From the NCBI RefSeq assembly GCF_030272615.1, contig NC_081406.1, positions 242,663,218 to 242,723,217 of the forward strand: a stretch of 60,000 bases of DNA. Direction: 5' to 3'. The position numbers and the translations under genes were made by a program. The notes under the pieces were generated by a model. The model searched no databases. It was not told where the DNA came from and was given only the letters and a program-made list of their open reading frames with translations. Origin of the DNA: Cryptomeria japonica (taxonomy: Eukaryota; Streptophyta; Pinopsida; Cupressales; Cupressaceae). Of the stretch, positions 1 to 9,708 are shown one piece after another; positions within the stretch are counted from its first letter, which is position 1; each line of letters opens with the position of its first letter.

Positions 1-49
1 TTAAATAAATTATCCGATTATTGAATCATTCATTTAATTTTTTTTTTCA

Positions 50-61
50 TGGTATCAGAGC
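50..61 (+). other. Primer binding site (initiator Met tRNA)
   Basis: TGGTATCAGAGC directly follows the LTR end (CA at 48-49). This is the standard complement of the initiator methionine tRNA 3' end used by plant copia elements. It fixes plus-strand polarity and the end of the first LTR. Confidence 0.9.
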
Positions 62-867
62 GGGTCAATGGGATTCTTTAAAGTTTGGCGAATTTTTTAA
101 TAAAAATTCATGGCCTTCTTTCTGGAATATTTTCCAGATTGTTTTTAATTTTTTTTTATAAAAAACGATTTTGCTTTTTTTTTAAGGCTTTTCGAGGGTT
201 TCCGGTTCATGGGCGAATTTCTTTGTGCTGGGTAGCAGTTCATGTTTTTTTTAGAGTTCTAGAGATTTTCGGGCCTGTAACTTGGAGGGTTTTTTTGCAG
301 ATTGAAAATTTTCCTAGGGTTTCTGCAATTTTCAACTAGGGTTTTGACCCTTCAGTTTAAGTCGAAATTTTATTCTGGTTGTAGATTCTTACTGGGTTTT
401 TCAAGACCTCAACTGGGTCGTCGTCAGATTTTCTGGGTGCATCGTTTTTCGTGCCTCAATTTTGAGCCGTTGGATCTGCATTTTGATTTCAGATTCTTGG
501 TGGGTTTTTCGAGAGCTTTTCTGGGTTGGTCTCATATTTTTTTGGGTGCCTCATTTTTCGTGCCTCGAATTTTGTGCCAGCGTATTTGCCTTGGAATTTA
601 AAAATAGTCCGCAATTTCTGCTAATTTTGTGGTTGCGGGAATTTTGGTGTTTTTTGGGCACTATTTATGCTATTTTAAGTTTGTAGAAAATTTTTAATTT
701 CTAGGTTTCTCCCAAACCTCGAAATTTGTGCCTTGGAATTCCTGCTAGAATTCTTCTCCACGGTTTCAGTTTTTTCAGCAGTTGCTTCTATTCTGATTTA
801 AAAAAAAAAAATCAGATTCTTCTGTCTCTTGCTTTCACTCAGTTGACCTCAATCAACCTCGGTTTCC

Positions 868-1000
868 GTGATGGCATCTTTGACTAGCATCATGTTGGAA
901 CATAGACAGAAGTTCAACAACTGCCATAGCACGTGGAAACAGTGCATGTTCACGATATCTGAATATCGTTGCCTTGATCAGATTGATTTAGGCCAAACCT
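868..1000 (+). pseudogene. copia gag N-terminal remnant
   Basis: An ORF starting at 868 or 871 gives MASLTSIMLEHRQKF, then WKQCMFTISEYRCLDQIDLG. The spacing of LTSIML, W-K, M and LDQI-LG matches the start of copia gag proteins, where the tryptophan lies in a short conserved helix. After about 45 residues the similarity stops and the frame runs into T-rich DNA. No zinc knuckle, protease or pol follows before the next LTR at 1653. I read it as a truncated gag kept in a non-autonomous element; it is too short to make a capsid. Confidence 0.6.
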
Positions 1001-1652
1001 CGTCCTATAGGTCCCAGGGTTTTCACATTTTTTTTTCCTCAAAAATTGTTCGTAGGGTTTAGAATTTTTTCCTTAAAAATTATTATCTTTCATCTGCAAA
1101 GCTTGCATGCGTTTTATTAATTTTTCCACAAAAAAGTAATTTTTGGGTTTTCTGATTTTTCGCCATAAAAAATCATGGGAGGGTTTTGCTTGATTTTTTT
1201 TTCAAAAATCAGGGTTTTACCACATGATGTTTGGTATTTTACCGTGTGATGTTGTTTGGTGTTTTTCCGCATGATGTTTGATGTTTTATTGCATGATGTT
1301 TGGTGTCTTACCACGTGGTGTTTTGGGTCTTGCCATGCGAAGTTTCAGGGTTTTGTTCGATTTTTTTTCACAAAAATCATTTCAAGGGATTTTACCATTT
1401 TTTTCCACAAAAATGATGATTTGTATCTTCAATTTTTGAGGGTTTGTCGATTTTTCCTCAAATTTATGGTTTCGGGTTTCAATTTGGTTACCCAACGTCA
1501 GGTTGGATGGATTCTGGTATTCTTGGTCATTAACACTTTTTAGATCCAGGGAGGGTCTCCACCGCAGCAGAGTGTTCTTTTCATTTGTGATCAAAAGACC
1601 TGCAGTGTCTTCTGTAGGGTAGTTAGTAGATAGAATGACCATTAATGGAGGG

Positions 1653-1919
1653 TATTAGAATATTTAATTATATTTTAGTCACCTATATTTAGTTCCTTGT
1701 TTAATGGTCATTTAGCTTTTAAAAGCTTTATTTAGCATTTAGCTTTTTCTTTTTAGTTAATTAGCTTTTAAGCTTTATTTAGCGTGTAGCTTTTTAGTAG
1801 TTCACTTTAAACGACTTGTTCTTAATTTAGAACGTCGTCCTTGTAATCTCTTTATATACGTTTGTATATTATTGAATATATTATCTGATAATTGAATCAT
1901 TCATTCAATTTATTTTTCA
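1653..1919 (+). repeat. LTR of the tandem copia-type array (middle copy)
   Basis: Begins TATTAGAATATT (expected TG mutated to TA) after a purine-rich AATGGAGG and ends TTTTTCA at 1919. It contains TTCTTAATTTAGAACG and a TATA-like TTTATATACG. Its first bases match the LTR at 2500. AGCTTTTAAGCTTTATTTAGC-like words repeat internally. Confidence 0.75.
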
Positions 1920-2499
1920 AAAAATTGTTTGCAGGGTTTATAATCTTTTCCTTAAAAATGACCATCATCTGTAATCCGCAAGGATTGTGTGGGATTTCTA
2001 GGTTTTCATGATTTTTTCTTCAAAAATTGTTTGTTCGTTTTTTCGATTTTTTCCTCAAAAATCATCTGTAATATGCAAAGTTCACGTGGGATTTTGTGAT
2101 TTGCGAAGTTCTCTGGTTTTGATCATTTTTTTTCCTCAAAAATCGTGCTTTGTTGCAGTCAATTTTGGGTCGCACTGCTAGGGCGAACATTTGCAACCGA
2201 GGTATCTTGCAGTCTATTTTGGAGTTGCTGGAGCAAACAGTGCTCAGTACTCTTTTGCAAAAGGGTTTGCTGATTTTTTCTCAAAATAATGGTTTCAGGC
2301 TTTAGTAATTTGTGTGTGCGAACTCTCCAATTCATGTGTGAGGATAACATTAGCTTGGATGGCTTTTGGTACTCTTGGTCATTTACATTCTGCAAATCTT
2401 GGGAGGGTCTCCGTAGCAGCAGAGTGTTCTTTGCATTTGTGATCATAACACCTGCAGTGTCTTCTGTAGGGTATTGAGTATGATGACCATTAGGGAGGG

Positions 2500-2834
2500 T
2501 GTTAAAATAATATTAATATCTATTATGTAATGGTCATCTTCTATTCTTAGTGGTCATCTTAGTTGTCAACTTTTCTAGCTATATATCTTTTTAGTCGACT
2601 TATTTAGCTTTTTTAGTGCGTTAAGTGAAACTATTGCTTCTTTATTAAAGACACATAGTTAGCTTTATATTATTTAGCTTTTTAAGCTTTATTTAATATT
2701 TTAAGCTTTTTTAGTTTTTTAGTTTTCACTTAAATGAGTAGTTCTTAATTTAGAACGTTGTCTTGTAATCTCTATATATATGGTTGTCTATCGTTGAATA
2801 GATTATCCGATTATTTTGTTCAATCAATTTTTCA
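2500..2834 (+). repeat. LTR of the tandem copia-type array (last copy)
   Basis: Begins TGTTAAAATAAT right after the purine tract TAGGGAGGG (2491-2499) and ends TTTTTCA at 2834. It has the same AGCTTT-rich middle and TAATTTAGAACG block as the copy at 1653-1919. A TATA-like CTCTATATATATGG lies near 2780. Confidence 0.8.
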
Positions 2835-3067
2835 CTCATTGTCGTTAGTCTTCCTCTTCCCTCGGGAGGATGTTTTGTCTTCACTTTTGATGTTCGTCGC
2901 CCGATTGTAAGCATCGACATACGAGATCAGAGGCACTACTCTTATCTTCTTGCATAACGAGGGTATCAGTCCCTTGATGAACCACCGCTTCTTCAACTCG
3001 TCGGTTGGCTGGTTCTCCATCTTACCCAACAACTCTTTGAGCCTTTGATTTTATGCTCGTATGTTCT
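2835..3067 (-). pseudogene. gypsy gag, C-terminal half
   Basis: Minus-strand translation gives LKELLGKMENQPTDELKKRW, then a segment ending in DAYNRATNIKSEDKTS. It aligns along its length with the gag of the gypsy at 55619-57562 (LGKMESQPTDGLKKRWF, then SYEDAYNRAMDLESETKTS). A stop codon lies just upstream in the homologous reading (R-A-stop-N-Q-R-L-K-E-L). The left end is cut at the copia-type array; the right end is interrupted by an LTR. The role in an intact element would be capsid formation. This copy is dead. Confidence 0.8.
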
Positions 3068-4293
3068 ATTGGAGATTGTTGGAAGCATGAGCTTGTATGG
3101 TTGTCATTGATGTCAAACCTGGTTATCCGGATGGATGTTGGTCTGGATATGCTCTTGGTTGTTGTGGAAATATGTTTTGTGTTGCAGTTAATGTTTTAGG
3201 TGTTGGTTGTGTCATCTTGTATTCAAGATGGTCTGGAAAGCTTTTGGTGCCCTTCGGATATGTTTCTAATTGTGTTGTGGTTTAGTGGATCATATTTTTT
3301 GGTTCGGATATGTGTTGGAAGATGTGTTGATATGTTGTTTTGGGTCTCACCATGGTGTGGGGAGATCCGCATTGAGTATTTTGTGTTGGAAGAGGTTATG
3401 TGGCTGACGGATTGTTATTTCTACACATTATGTTTGGTAACGACTTTGGAGTATGTGTTAGCGTGTGCGGATTATTGGATCAATCATGGAAGGATGTATT
3501 GTAATTTGTTTTGGTTCCCTCTTTCTCCTAGAGTGGACTGATTTGAGTATTTTAGGTCCAGGTGGCTTATTTTGTGTAATATTGCTCATTCTGTTTTGGC
3601 TGACCCTTAATTAGGATTTCAATGTTGTATCTCATATTTAAGATGTGTGGATGGATGAATTGTGGTGTGATGAGAAGTGAATTGTGTGAGAAGTGTATGC
3701 GAATGATTTGCAAGTAGATTTGAGTTTGTGGTTGTGCAAAAATCAGTTTGAGAAGAGCTTTGAAGGTGATATATTTTGCAAGATAGTGTGTTGTGACAGT
3801 GAAGATTATCTGATATGTTTGCCATGATGTTGGTCTCTTGATCCTATTGTTTAAGGACAAGTTTATGTTCAGGAGAATCCTTCTCAATTTCAATTTAGCT
3901 ATTTCATTTGTTACTGAGAGTCAGTGAGTCCTTTGGTAGTAGTTTGTATCGTCTTGTAAAAGTGATCTTCAGCTGAGCAAGTCCTCTTTGTATTTTGCCT
4001 AAGGTTCTGTGTCTTAGCTATGCAAGTCCTTTAGGTGTTGGTGCTCCTTGGCAGCAAGCCTAAAACATTGTAAACATTTTTATTCATATTGTGAGTTGGA
4101 TTCTCACCGTGGTTTTTCCTTGATTGGGTTTTCCATGTAAATTTGGTGTTCATGCGTTGATGGTTGATGGTTGATGGTTGATGCTTATGTGCTGATAATT
4201 AATGTGTTATTGCTAAGTAAGTTAATGTTGTTTATTAATAATCTATTTTGAAGTTCCGGACTGGATGCTCAGTCTTGTCGGGTTTTCAACTCA
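3068..4293 (+). repeat. Solo LTR (copia-like) inserted in the gypsy gag
   Basis: Gag homology breaks at about 3067 and resumes at about 4294, so the 1.2 kb between is an insertion. It starts near TGGAGATTGTTGGAAGC. Late in the insert comes TCTCACCGTGGTTTTTCC followed by GGGTTTTCCATGTAAA, a pattern common in the R/U5 part of plant copia LTRs. No pol is present, so it is most likely a solo LTR. Flanking GTTCT and ATTCT could be a decayed 5-bp target duplication. Exact ends are uncertain by about 15 bases. Confidence 0.55.
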
Positions 4294-4990
4294 TTCTCGT
4301 GCCTCCCTTGTTTGGTATTGTAGATTTTCATTGTTGTCCCTCAAGAGTTTAAATTCCTTATGGAATGCTTTCTTTAGGCTATCCCACGATTCTGTGTGTT
4401 TCTCTTTTAGTTTTGAAAACCAATCGATGGCTATTCCCCATAAAGTTGTAGGAAACACTCTCAACCAGTGTCTTTATTTAACTAACCACTTGCCAACCAA
4501 ATGTTTTTGCACGTCTTACAGTGCCGTGAAGGATCCTTTGACCCATTCCCTGTGAACTTCAACAATTTATGTCAATCCACATTCGGACTTGTCGAAGGAG
4601 TCACCATCTCTCTCGCCTGCTTACTCCCTTGTGCGTCGAACCTAGTTTCCTGGCACCCTCGATCGTACGTGTGTCCTCTACACGTCCACCTCCAACGTCC
4701 CCAACATTCTAGGTACTTCCAGGCTTTGACTCGTTCCTGTGCTCTCTTCGTGTGGGGGTCAATGGTTTGGATCCTCCAATTCTTGGTTCCCCTGAGATGG
4801 ATAGACGATGAATTATGTCGGCGAGTTCAAGATTTCCCTTTTCGTACTCCTCATCCAACGTTGAGTGTACGAACAAATGGTCTAATTGTTCGACTGGATT
4901 TTCCTGGATTTTCCTTGAATGTTTCTTGTAATCTTCTTCTTCATTCTCTTTGTTCTACAATCCTTAAAGATCGCTGGATTGCTTGGTCTT
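4294..4990 (-). pseudogene. gypsy gag, N-terminal half
   Basis: Reverse-strand translation includes KLLKFTGNGSKDPSRHCKTC, matching KLPKFNEDGKDDLVRHCRTC of the related gag at 55619. Homology continues downstream through the block that reads AIDWYS in the intact copies and ends at the inserted LTR. Upstream, 4570-4990 would hold the gag N-terminus and leader but contains stops and no convincing alignment. Frame changes are needed to join the pieces. Confidence 0.7.
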
Positions 4991-5068
4991 GACCACCTTG
5001 TGGCCTCTTCTCACCTTTATTGGGGTTTAAGGGCACGAATCACTCAAGGTTGACTTGATTTCTTTTAA

Positions 5069-5081
5069 GGCAATGGCTCCA
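5069..5081 (-). other. gypsy primer binding site
   Basis: Minus strand TGGAGCCATTGCC, two bases after the LTR end. It matches TGGCGCCGCTGCC at the same place in the gypsy at 54782 with a few substitutions. Plant Tat/Athila-type gypsies typically use a TGGCGCCGTTGCC-type site. Confidence 0.7.
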
Positions 5082-5083
5082 AA

Positions 5084-5408
5084 TGTTTACCACTATATCT
5101 GGTAATTAAATAAGGAAGTAATAATACGAATGACAATGCACACTAGACAAAAGAGTAAAATATATCTTTTTTCGCACATGAAATGATAACAGAGAAGAAG
5201 ACTAGAGATGGTCGGCCAAGGATTACAATTGATCCGACTCTCTCATACTAACTTCCTTGGCGGTACACAACATATTTAAAGAACTCGGCGGTTGCCAAGA
5301 GGAACACAACTGCCAACCAACTGACGCTTATAACTACTCGAGAGTGACAACCCACTTAATACAAACAATTAATACATTGGCAGATAACCAATATTATTGA
5401 ATATAACA
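5084..5408 (-). repeat. 5' LTR of the minus-strand gypsy fragment
   Basis: On the minus strand it begins TGTTATATTCAATA and ends GTAAACA, and lies beside the primer site and gag. It contains GTTGGCAGTTGTG and TTGGCAACCGCC, like the GTTGGCAACCGAGG part of the LTR at 54782-55045, and a TATA-like TTTAAATATG. The 5' limit is inferred from TG and from where the next element begins. Confidence 0.6.
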
Positions 5409-5430
5409 ATAGGCATTTAATGTTGACTAT

Positions 5431-5882
5431 GATGAATGGAGCTTAAACAATATGTAGATTATCATTGCGCTTATGAGTCTGCTGGGCAATAGTGAAGATA
5501 ACACAATAATATCCCGAGCAAAGCTAATGACAGGGATTTTGTTTGCCAATGGACTCCTAGGTTTGCGTTTGGGAATGGACGTTGCATTGGTTTAATGCAT
5601 TTCCTGTGTAAACTCTTCATGCCTTGAACAATCAAACATACTCCTATATGTACCCTCCTTAAGCTAAGTCGGCCACAAAGCAAAACCGACCCAAGGTAAA
5701 CCAACACAAAGGAATAGGTTGGCCTAGGCTATTTTATTGAAATTAATAATAATTTATTTAATAATATTCTCCAATCTCGCCTTGAAAGCAAAATAAATAA
5801 TAATTTCATTTATTATTATCTTTTATTTTTTATTTATTTAAAATACTGATGGCCAACGTCCGTTAAAATTGGGGACATCACA
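5431..5882 (-). repeat. Truncated LTR of the non-autonomous array
   Basis: Homologous to 7463-7913 and 9253-9708 (shared ACAATATGTAGATTATCA, TAATGCATTTCCTG, CCTTAAGCTAAGTCGGCC). The homology stops near 5431, so the 3' half of this LTR is missing. It ends at 5882 with the minus-strand start TGTGATGTCCCC. Confidence 0.8.
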
Positions 5883-6016
5883 GTCCTGTCCTAGAGATTG
5901 CTTGTTCTCAAGCAATTCACATCTGCATACCCAAATTGAATGCTAGGATCCCATATCAACCTTAGCACCATTGCTCCACCACTCGGTTGTGCGACCTTGG
6001 GATAAACATCTCTCTT

Positions 6017-6877
6017 TCAAACTTCATCATTGATCTTATCAGACTTGGAACTTAGGAATGCAAATGTCTCTTGGTCCTCCTCCATGTAGTGCATAATCCT
6101 GGGGCTTTTTAGATAAGCTTGCATTTCTTCTTCATGGCCCTCAATCTCAAACAAACCCATCATCACAACATCATTTTGTATTATATTGCATGGACCAATC
6201 ATTCTCATATAATGTTAATCTTCACTACCAAATGCAATTTTATCCATACCTAAAATCTGGGTTGATGTTGCCTGCTTGTTGCTATCTTCTACCATTATGG
6301 AGTACTCCAATTTGACATTGTGAGTTTCTGACCCTTTTTTCTGCTCCACTATCATCACTTCTTTCATGACCTCCTCTTGTGCTTCTGTACTCTTCAACAT
6401 TTCAGGTTCCACTTGTGCTGCTGTAGAATATTCTTCTTCTTTTCTTATTTGTCTTATGTTGTCATAAAGTTCCCTTTCTCTTGGATTTGTCCAATTCAAA
6501 TATCTCAAATAATCATAAAAAACAAATACAAACTTAATCTGATTAGACAGCCCTAAATACTCTAAAAAGATTTTGATGGCTTCAAGTGTGTACCTCTTTG
6601 GATCCCATTGTGCCCATCCAAAATTCTCCTTGCAAGGCTGCTCCTTACATCTACTTCTTCTTTGCACATTCGTTTGAATCTCAAAGTAGTCAGCGAAGGA
6701 CAAATCTTGATGTACAGCTGACCTTAAGTTCATATATTTGGCATGACATCTGGCCACTTCCCTAGCAGATTCATCTGATTGCCGTTTTTACTTTAGTGAT
6801 TCTATGTCTTGTTTCCGAGCAATTTGGCTTTGAATAACAGAAATTATGTCATCGGATCTGTAGCTTCTTATTTTCAT
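6017..6877 (-). pseudogene. Unrecognised ORF of the non-autonomous element (longer copy)
   Basis: The reading frame opens at ATG 6877 (MKIRSYRSDDIISVIQSQ), shortly after the primer site at 6930, and continues in frame to 6017 with two stop codons on the way (after ESLK and after FGSED), about 287 codons. The longest clean stretch is 180 residues. It contains KCHAKY-like and FEIQTNVQRRSRC segments, a central hydrophobic/aromatic part (FVFVFYDYLRYLNW) and an acidic, glutamate-rich C-terminal third. I recognise no gag, protease, polymerase or zinc-knuckle motif. Position right after the primer site suggests a gag-like or captured protein. The stops show this copy is inactive. A shorter homologue lies at 8000-8598. 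Confidence 0.5.
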
Positions 6878-6917
6878 GGATTTGCATCAACAAACCCTCA
6901 TAGGTTGGCAGAAAGGT

Positions 6918-6930
6918 GGCTTTGATACCA
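6918..6930 (-). other. Primer binding site (Met tRNA type)
   Basis: Minus strand TGGTATCAAAGCC, one base after the LTR end at 6932; one mismatch from the standard TGGTATCAGAGCC. Confidence 0.85.
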
Positions 6931-6931
6931 C

Positions 6932-7913
6932 TAAGATATAGCAGCATAGGAAGTAATGCAAAAACTTATAGAACACTACCAACATCAGGACTTACAATAA
7001 TCTTATTCTCAGATTAATATCAAATCAGAAATGACTTGAAGTTCAGAATAAAATATCCGTAGATAATATTGGAGTTAACAACAAAAATAACATTAGCATA
7101 GGAAATTAATATACGTCAGTATTATTGGTTACAAACAATTTGTTATTGGATAACAATCTGATACACTAGCAGTTTATCAGTCGGATGTATTTAATGTTAT
7201 ACTTAGATCATATTAACTGCATTAAGCATACTTGAGCGATTGCTGGCCTTTTTGAGCAAAATGACTCTGATATGCAGGTGTAACCCTAGTATTATGTGAA
7301 GCCTGTGGACAGTGATATAGGTGCTAAACTCTTGAAAGATGCCCTCCATCTGCAGCAACGTACCTTCTGTCAAGTCTGACAACTTGATGCTTATCTTTGT
7401 GTCCACAATTCTGACTCCTTGCAGTATATCTTTTCTTCCTTCGATAATATACTATTATGGAGAGGTGAATGGAGCAGAAACAATATGTATATGTAGATTA
7501 TCAATGCGCTTATGAGCCTTATGGGCAATAGTTAAGATAACAGAATAATATCTTGAGCAAAGTTAATGATAGGGATTTCGTCCCGCCAATGGACTCCTTC
7601 CAGGTTTGCGTTTGGGAAGGGACGTTGCATTCGTTTAATGCATTTCCTAAATAAACTCTTCATGCCTTGAACAATCAAACATACTCCTATATATACCCTC
7701 CTTAAGCTAAGTCGGCCACAAAGAAAACCGACCCAAGGTAAACCGACACAAAGGGATAGGTCAGCTCAGGTGATTTTATTGAAATTATTAATAATTTATT
7801 TAATAACATCTTCCAATGTCGCCCCCTAAACAAAATAAATAATAATTTCAACTATTATTATTATTTATTTAAAATACTGATGGCTGACGTCTCTTAAAAT
7901 CGGGGACATCACA
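6932..7913 (-). repeat. Shared middle LTR of the non-autonomous array
   Basis: 982 bp, minus-strand start TGTGATGTCCCC at 7913 and end at 6932 beside the primer site. It contains the promoter-like GGGTATATATAGGAG near 7690. It serves as 3' LTR for the internal region above it and as 5' LTR for the one below. Confidence 0.85.
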
Positions 7914-7999
7914 GTCCTCCTGTCCTAGAGATTGCTTGTCCTCAAGCAATCCATATCTGCATGCCCAAACTGAAGGCCAGGATCCCATATGAACCTCAG

Positions 8000-8598
8000 C
8001 ACCACTGCTTCGCCATTCCGCTGTGAGAACTTCATTATTGATCTTATTGGACCTGGAACTAAGGAATGTGAATGTCTCTTGGTCCTCTCCCATGTAGTGC
8101 GTAATCCCAGGACTTTCTAGATAAGCTTGCAGTTCTTCTTTAGGGCCCTCAATCTCAAACAAACCCATCATCACAAGATCATTTTCCATTAAATTGTATG
8201 GACCAATCATTCTCATATACTTTGAATCCTCATTACCAAATGCAATTATATCCATACTTTAAGTTTGGATTGATGTTGCCTGCTCAGTACTATCTTTTAC
8301 CATTACGGAGTCCTCCAATTTGACATTGTGAGTTTCTGACCCTTTTTTTGGCTCCACTATCATCACTTCTTTCTTGGCCTCCTCTTATGCTTCTGTACTC
8401 TTTAACATTTCAGGTTTCTCTTGTGCTTCTGTATTAGCTAACCTTAAGTTCATATATTTGGCATGACATCTGGCCACTTCCCTAGCTGGTTCATCTTATC
8501 GTCGTTCTTGCTGTAGTGATTCTATGGCCCGTCTTTCTAGCAATTTGGCTTTGAGTAGCGGAAAGAATGTCATCAGATCCATAGCTTCTTATTTTCAT
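8000..8598 (-). pseudogene. Unrecognised ORF of the non-autonomous element (deleted copy)
   Basis: Homologous to the ORF at 6017-6877, starting at the same ATG position (MKIRSYGSDD, 8598). The middle of the protein, about 0.3 kb including the FVFVFYDYL segment, is missing here, and the N-terminal part has stops. The C-terminal part is open: MDIIAFGNEDSKYMRMIGPY through EDQETFTFLSS. It then runs toward the purine tract and LTR. Comparison with the longer copy shows that the C-terminal block (YMRMIGP, MMGLFEIEG, EDQETF-FLSS) is the best conserved part of this unknown protein. Confidence 0.5.
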
Positions 8599-8638
8599 GG
8601 ATTTGCATCAACAAACCCTCACAGGTTGGCATAAAGAT

Positions 8639-8651
8639 GGCTCTGATACCA
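8639..8651 (-). other. Primer binding site (initiator Met tRNA)
   Basis: Minus strand TGGTATCAGAGCC, a perfect copia-type primer site, one base after the LTR end at 8653. It fixes the element's orientation. Confidence 0.9.
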
Positions 8652-8652
8652 C

Positions 8653-9708
8653 TGAGATATACCAGCATAGGAAGTAATGCAAAAACCTATAGAACTCTAT
8701 CAACATTAGGACTTAAAAATAATCTTATTCTCAGATTAATATCAAATCAGTAATGACTTGAAGTTCATAATACAATGCCCACAGATAATGTTGGAGTTCA
8801 CAACATAAATAGCATTAGCATATTAAATTAATACATGCCAATATTACTGCTCACAAACAATTTGTTATTGCATAACAATCTGATACACTAGTAGTTTATC
8901 AGTCAGATGGATATATTTAATTTTATACTCAGATGATATTAACTGCATTAAGCATACTTGAGAGATCGCTGGCCTTTTGGAGCAAAACGACTTCCAGAAG
9001 TCCCATATCAAATGTCTTCTTTTTGAGGTGTGGTAGGGACTCTGATATGCAGGTGGAACCCTAGTATTAGGTGCAGCCTGTGGACAGCGATATAGGGGCC
9101 TTGGAGTGGTGCTAAACTCTTGAAAGATGCCCTCCAACTGTGGCTGCGTACCTTCTGTCAAGTCTGACAACTGGATGCTTATCTTTGTGTCCACAATTTG
9201 ACTCCTTGCAGCATATACTTTCTTCCTTCATTAATAAACTCTTACGGAGAGGTGAATGGAGGAGAAACAATATGTAGATTATCACCGTGCTTATGAGCTT
9301 GCTGGGCAATAGTGAAGATAACACAATAATATCCTTAGCAAAGCTAATGATAGGGATTTTGTCTTGCCAATGGACTCCTTCTAGGTTTGTGTCTGGGAAG
9401 GGACGTTGCATTTGTTTAATGCATTTCCTGTATAAACTCTTCATGCCTTGAACAAGCAAACATACTCCTATATATACTCTCCTTAAGCTCAGTCGGCCAC
9501 AAAATCACAACTGACCCAAGGTAAACCGACACAAAAGAATAGGTCGGCCCAGGCAATTTTATTGAAATTAATAATAATTTATCTAATAATATTCTCCAAT
9601 GTCAGTCCCCTAAACAAAATATAATATAATTTCATTTTTTATTATTTATTATTTATTATTTATTTAAAACGCTGATGGCCAACGTCTCCTAAAATTGGGG
9701 ACATCACA
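8653..9708 (-). repeat. 5' LTR of the non-autonomous array
   Basis: 1056 bp; minus-strand start TGTGATGTCCCC at 9708, end TATATCTCA at 8653. It has a TATA-like AGAGTATATATAGGAG near 9476. It aligns with 6932-7913 over most of its length and with 5431-5882 in its 5' part. Confidence 0.85.

Larger units (their letters stand above)
1..2834 (+). mobile_element. Tandem three-LTR array of a non-autonomous copia-type element
   Basis: Three related LTRs (the end of one at 1-49, then 1653-1919 and 2500-2834) are separated by internal regions of about 1.6 kb and 0.58 kb. The LTR ends share the pattern TTGAATCATTCATT followed by T-runs and CA, and the bodies share AGCTTTATTTAGC and TTCTTAATTTAGAACG. 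The 3' parts of both internal regions are also related (GGGAGGGTCTCC, GCAGAGTGTTCTTT, CTGCAGTGTCTTCTGTAGGG). Neither internal region has room for pol; only a short gag remnant is visible. This fits a LARD/TRIM-like derivative that became a tandem array by unequal recombination between LTRs. The array ends exactly where a minus-strand gypsy gag begins (2835), so it appears to be inserted in, or to truncate, that gag. Confidence 0.75.
2835..5408 (-). mobile_element. 5' part of a gypsy retrotransposon (LTR, primer site, gag), interrupted
   Basis: On the minus strand the order is LTR (5084-5408), primer site (5069-5081), gag N-terminal half (about 4990 to 4294), a foreign LTR (3068-4293), then gag C-terminal half (3067 to 2835). 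The fragment stops where the copia-type array begins. Gag resembles that of the plus-strand gypsy at 55619-57562, so this is a third member of the same lineage. No protease or pol remains here. Confidence 0.75.
5431..9708 (-). mobile_element. Tandem three-LTR array of a non-autonomous element with an unknown ORF
   Basis: Read on the minus strand: LTR (9708-8653), primer site, 0.74-kb internal region, LTR (7913-6932), primer site, 1.05-kb internal region, partial LTR (5882-5431). Each LTR starts TGTGATGTCCCC; the two complete ones end TATATCTCA or TATATCTTA and are followed by TGGTATCAGAGCC or TGGTATCAAAGCC. A purine tract (CTAGGACAGGAGGAC type) precedes each LTR start. The internal regions contain no reverse transcriptase or integrase, only an unrecognised ORF, so the element must be mobilised by another. 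Sharing of the middle LTR points to unequal recombination. The lowest LTR is cut at about 5430 against the gypsy LTR. Confidence 0.8.

Noticed and set aside
3200-3541. 113-residue plus-strand ORF, cysteine- and tryptophan-rich
   Set aside because: It lies in the inserted LTR, has no family signature, and the insertion evidence explains the sequence without a gene.
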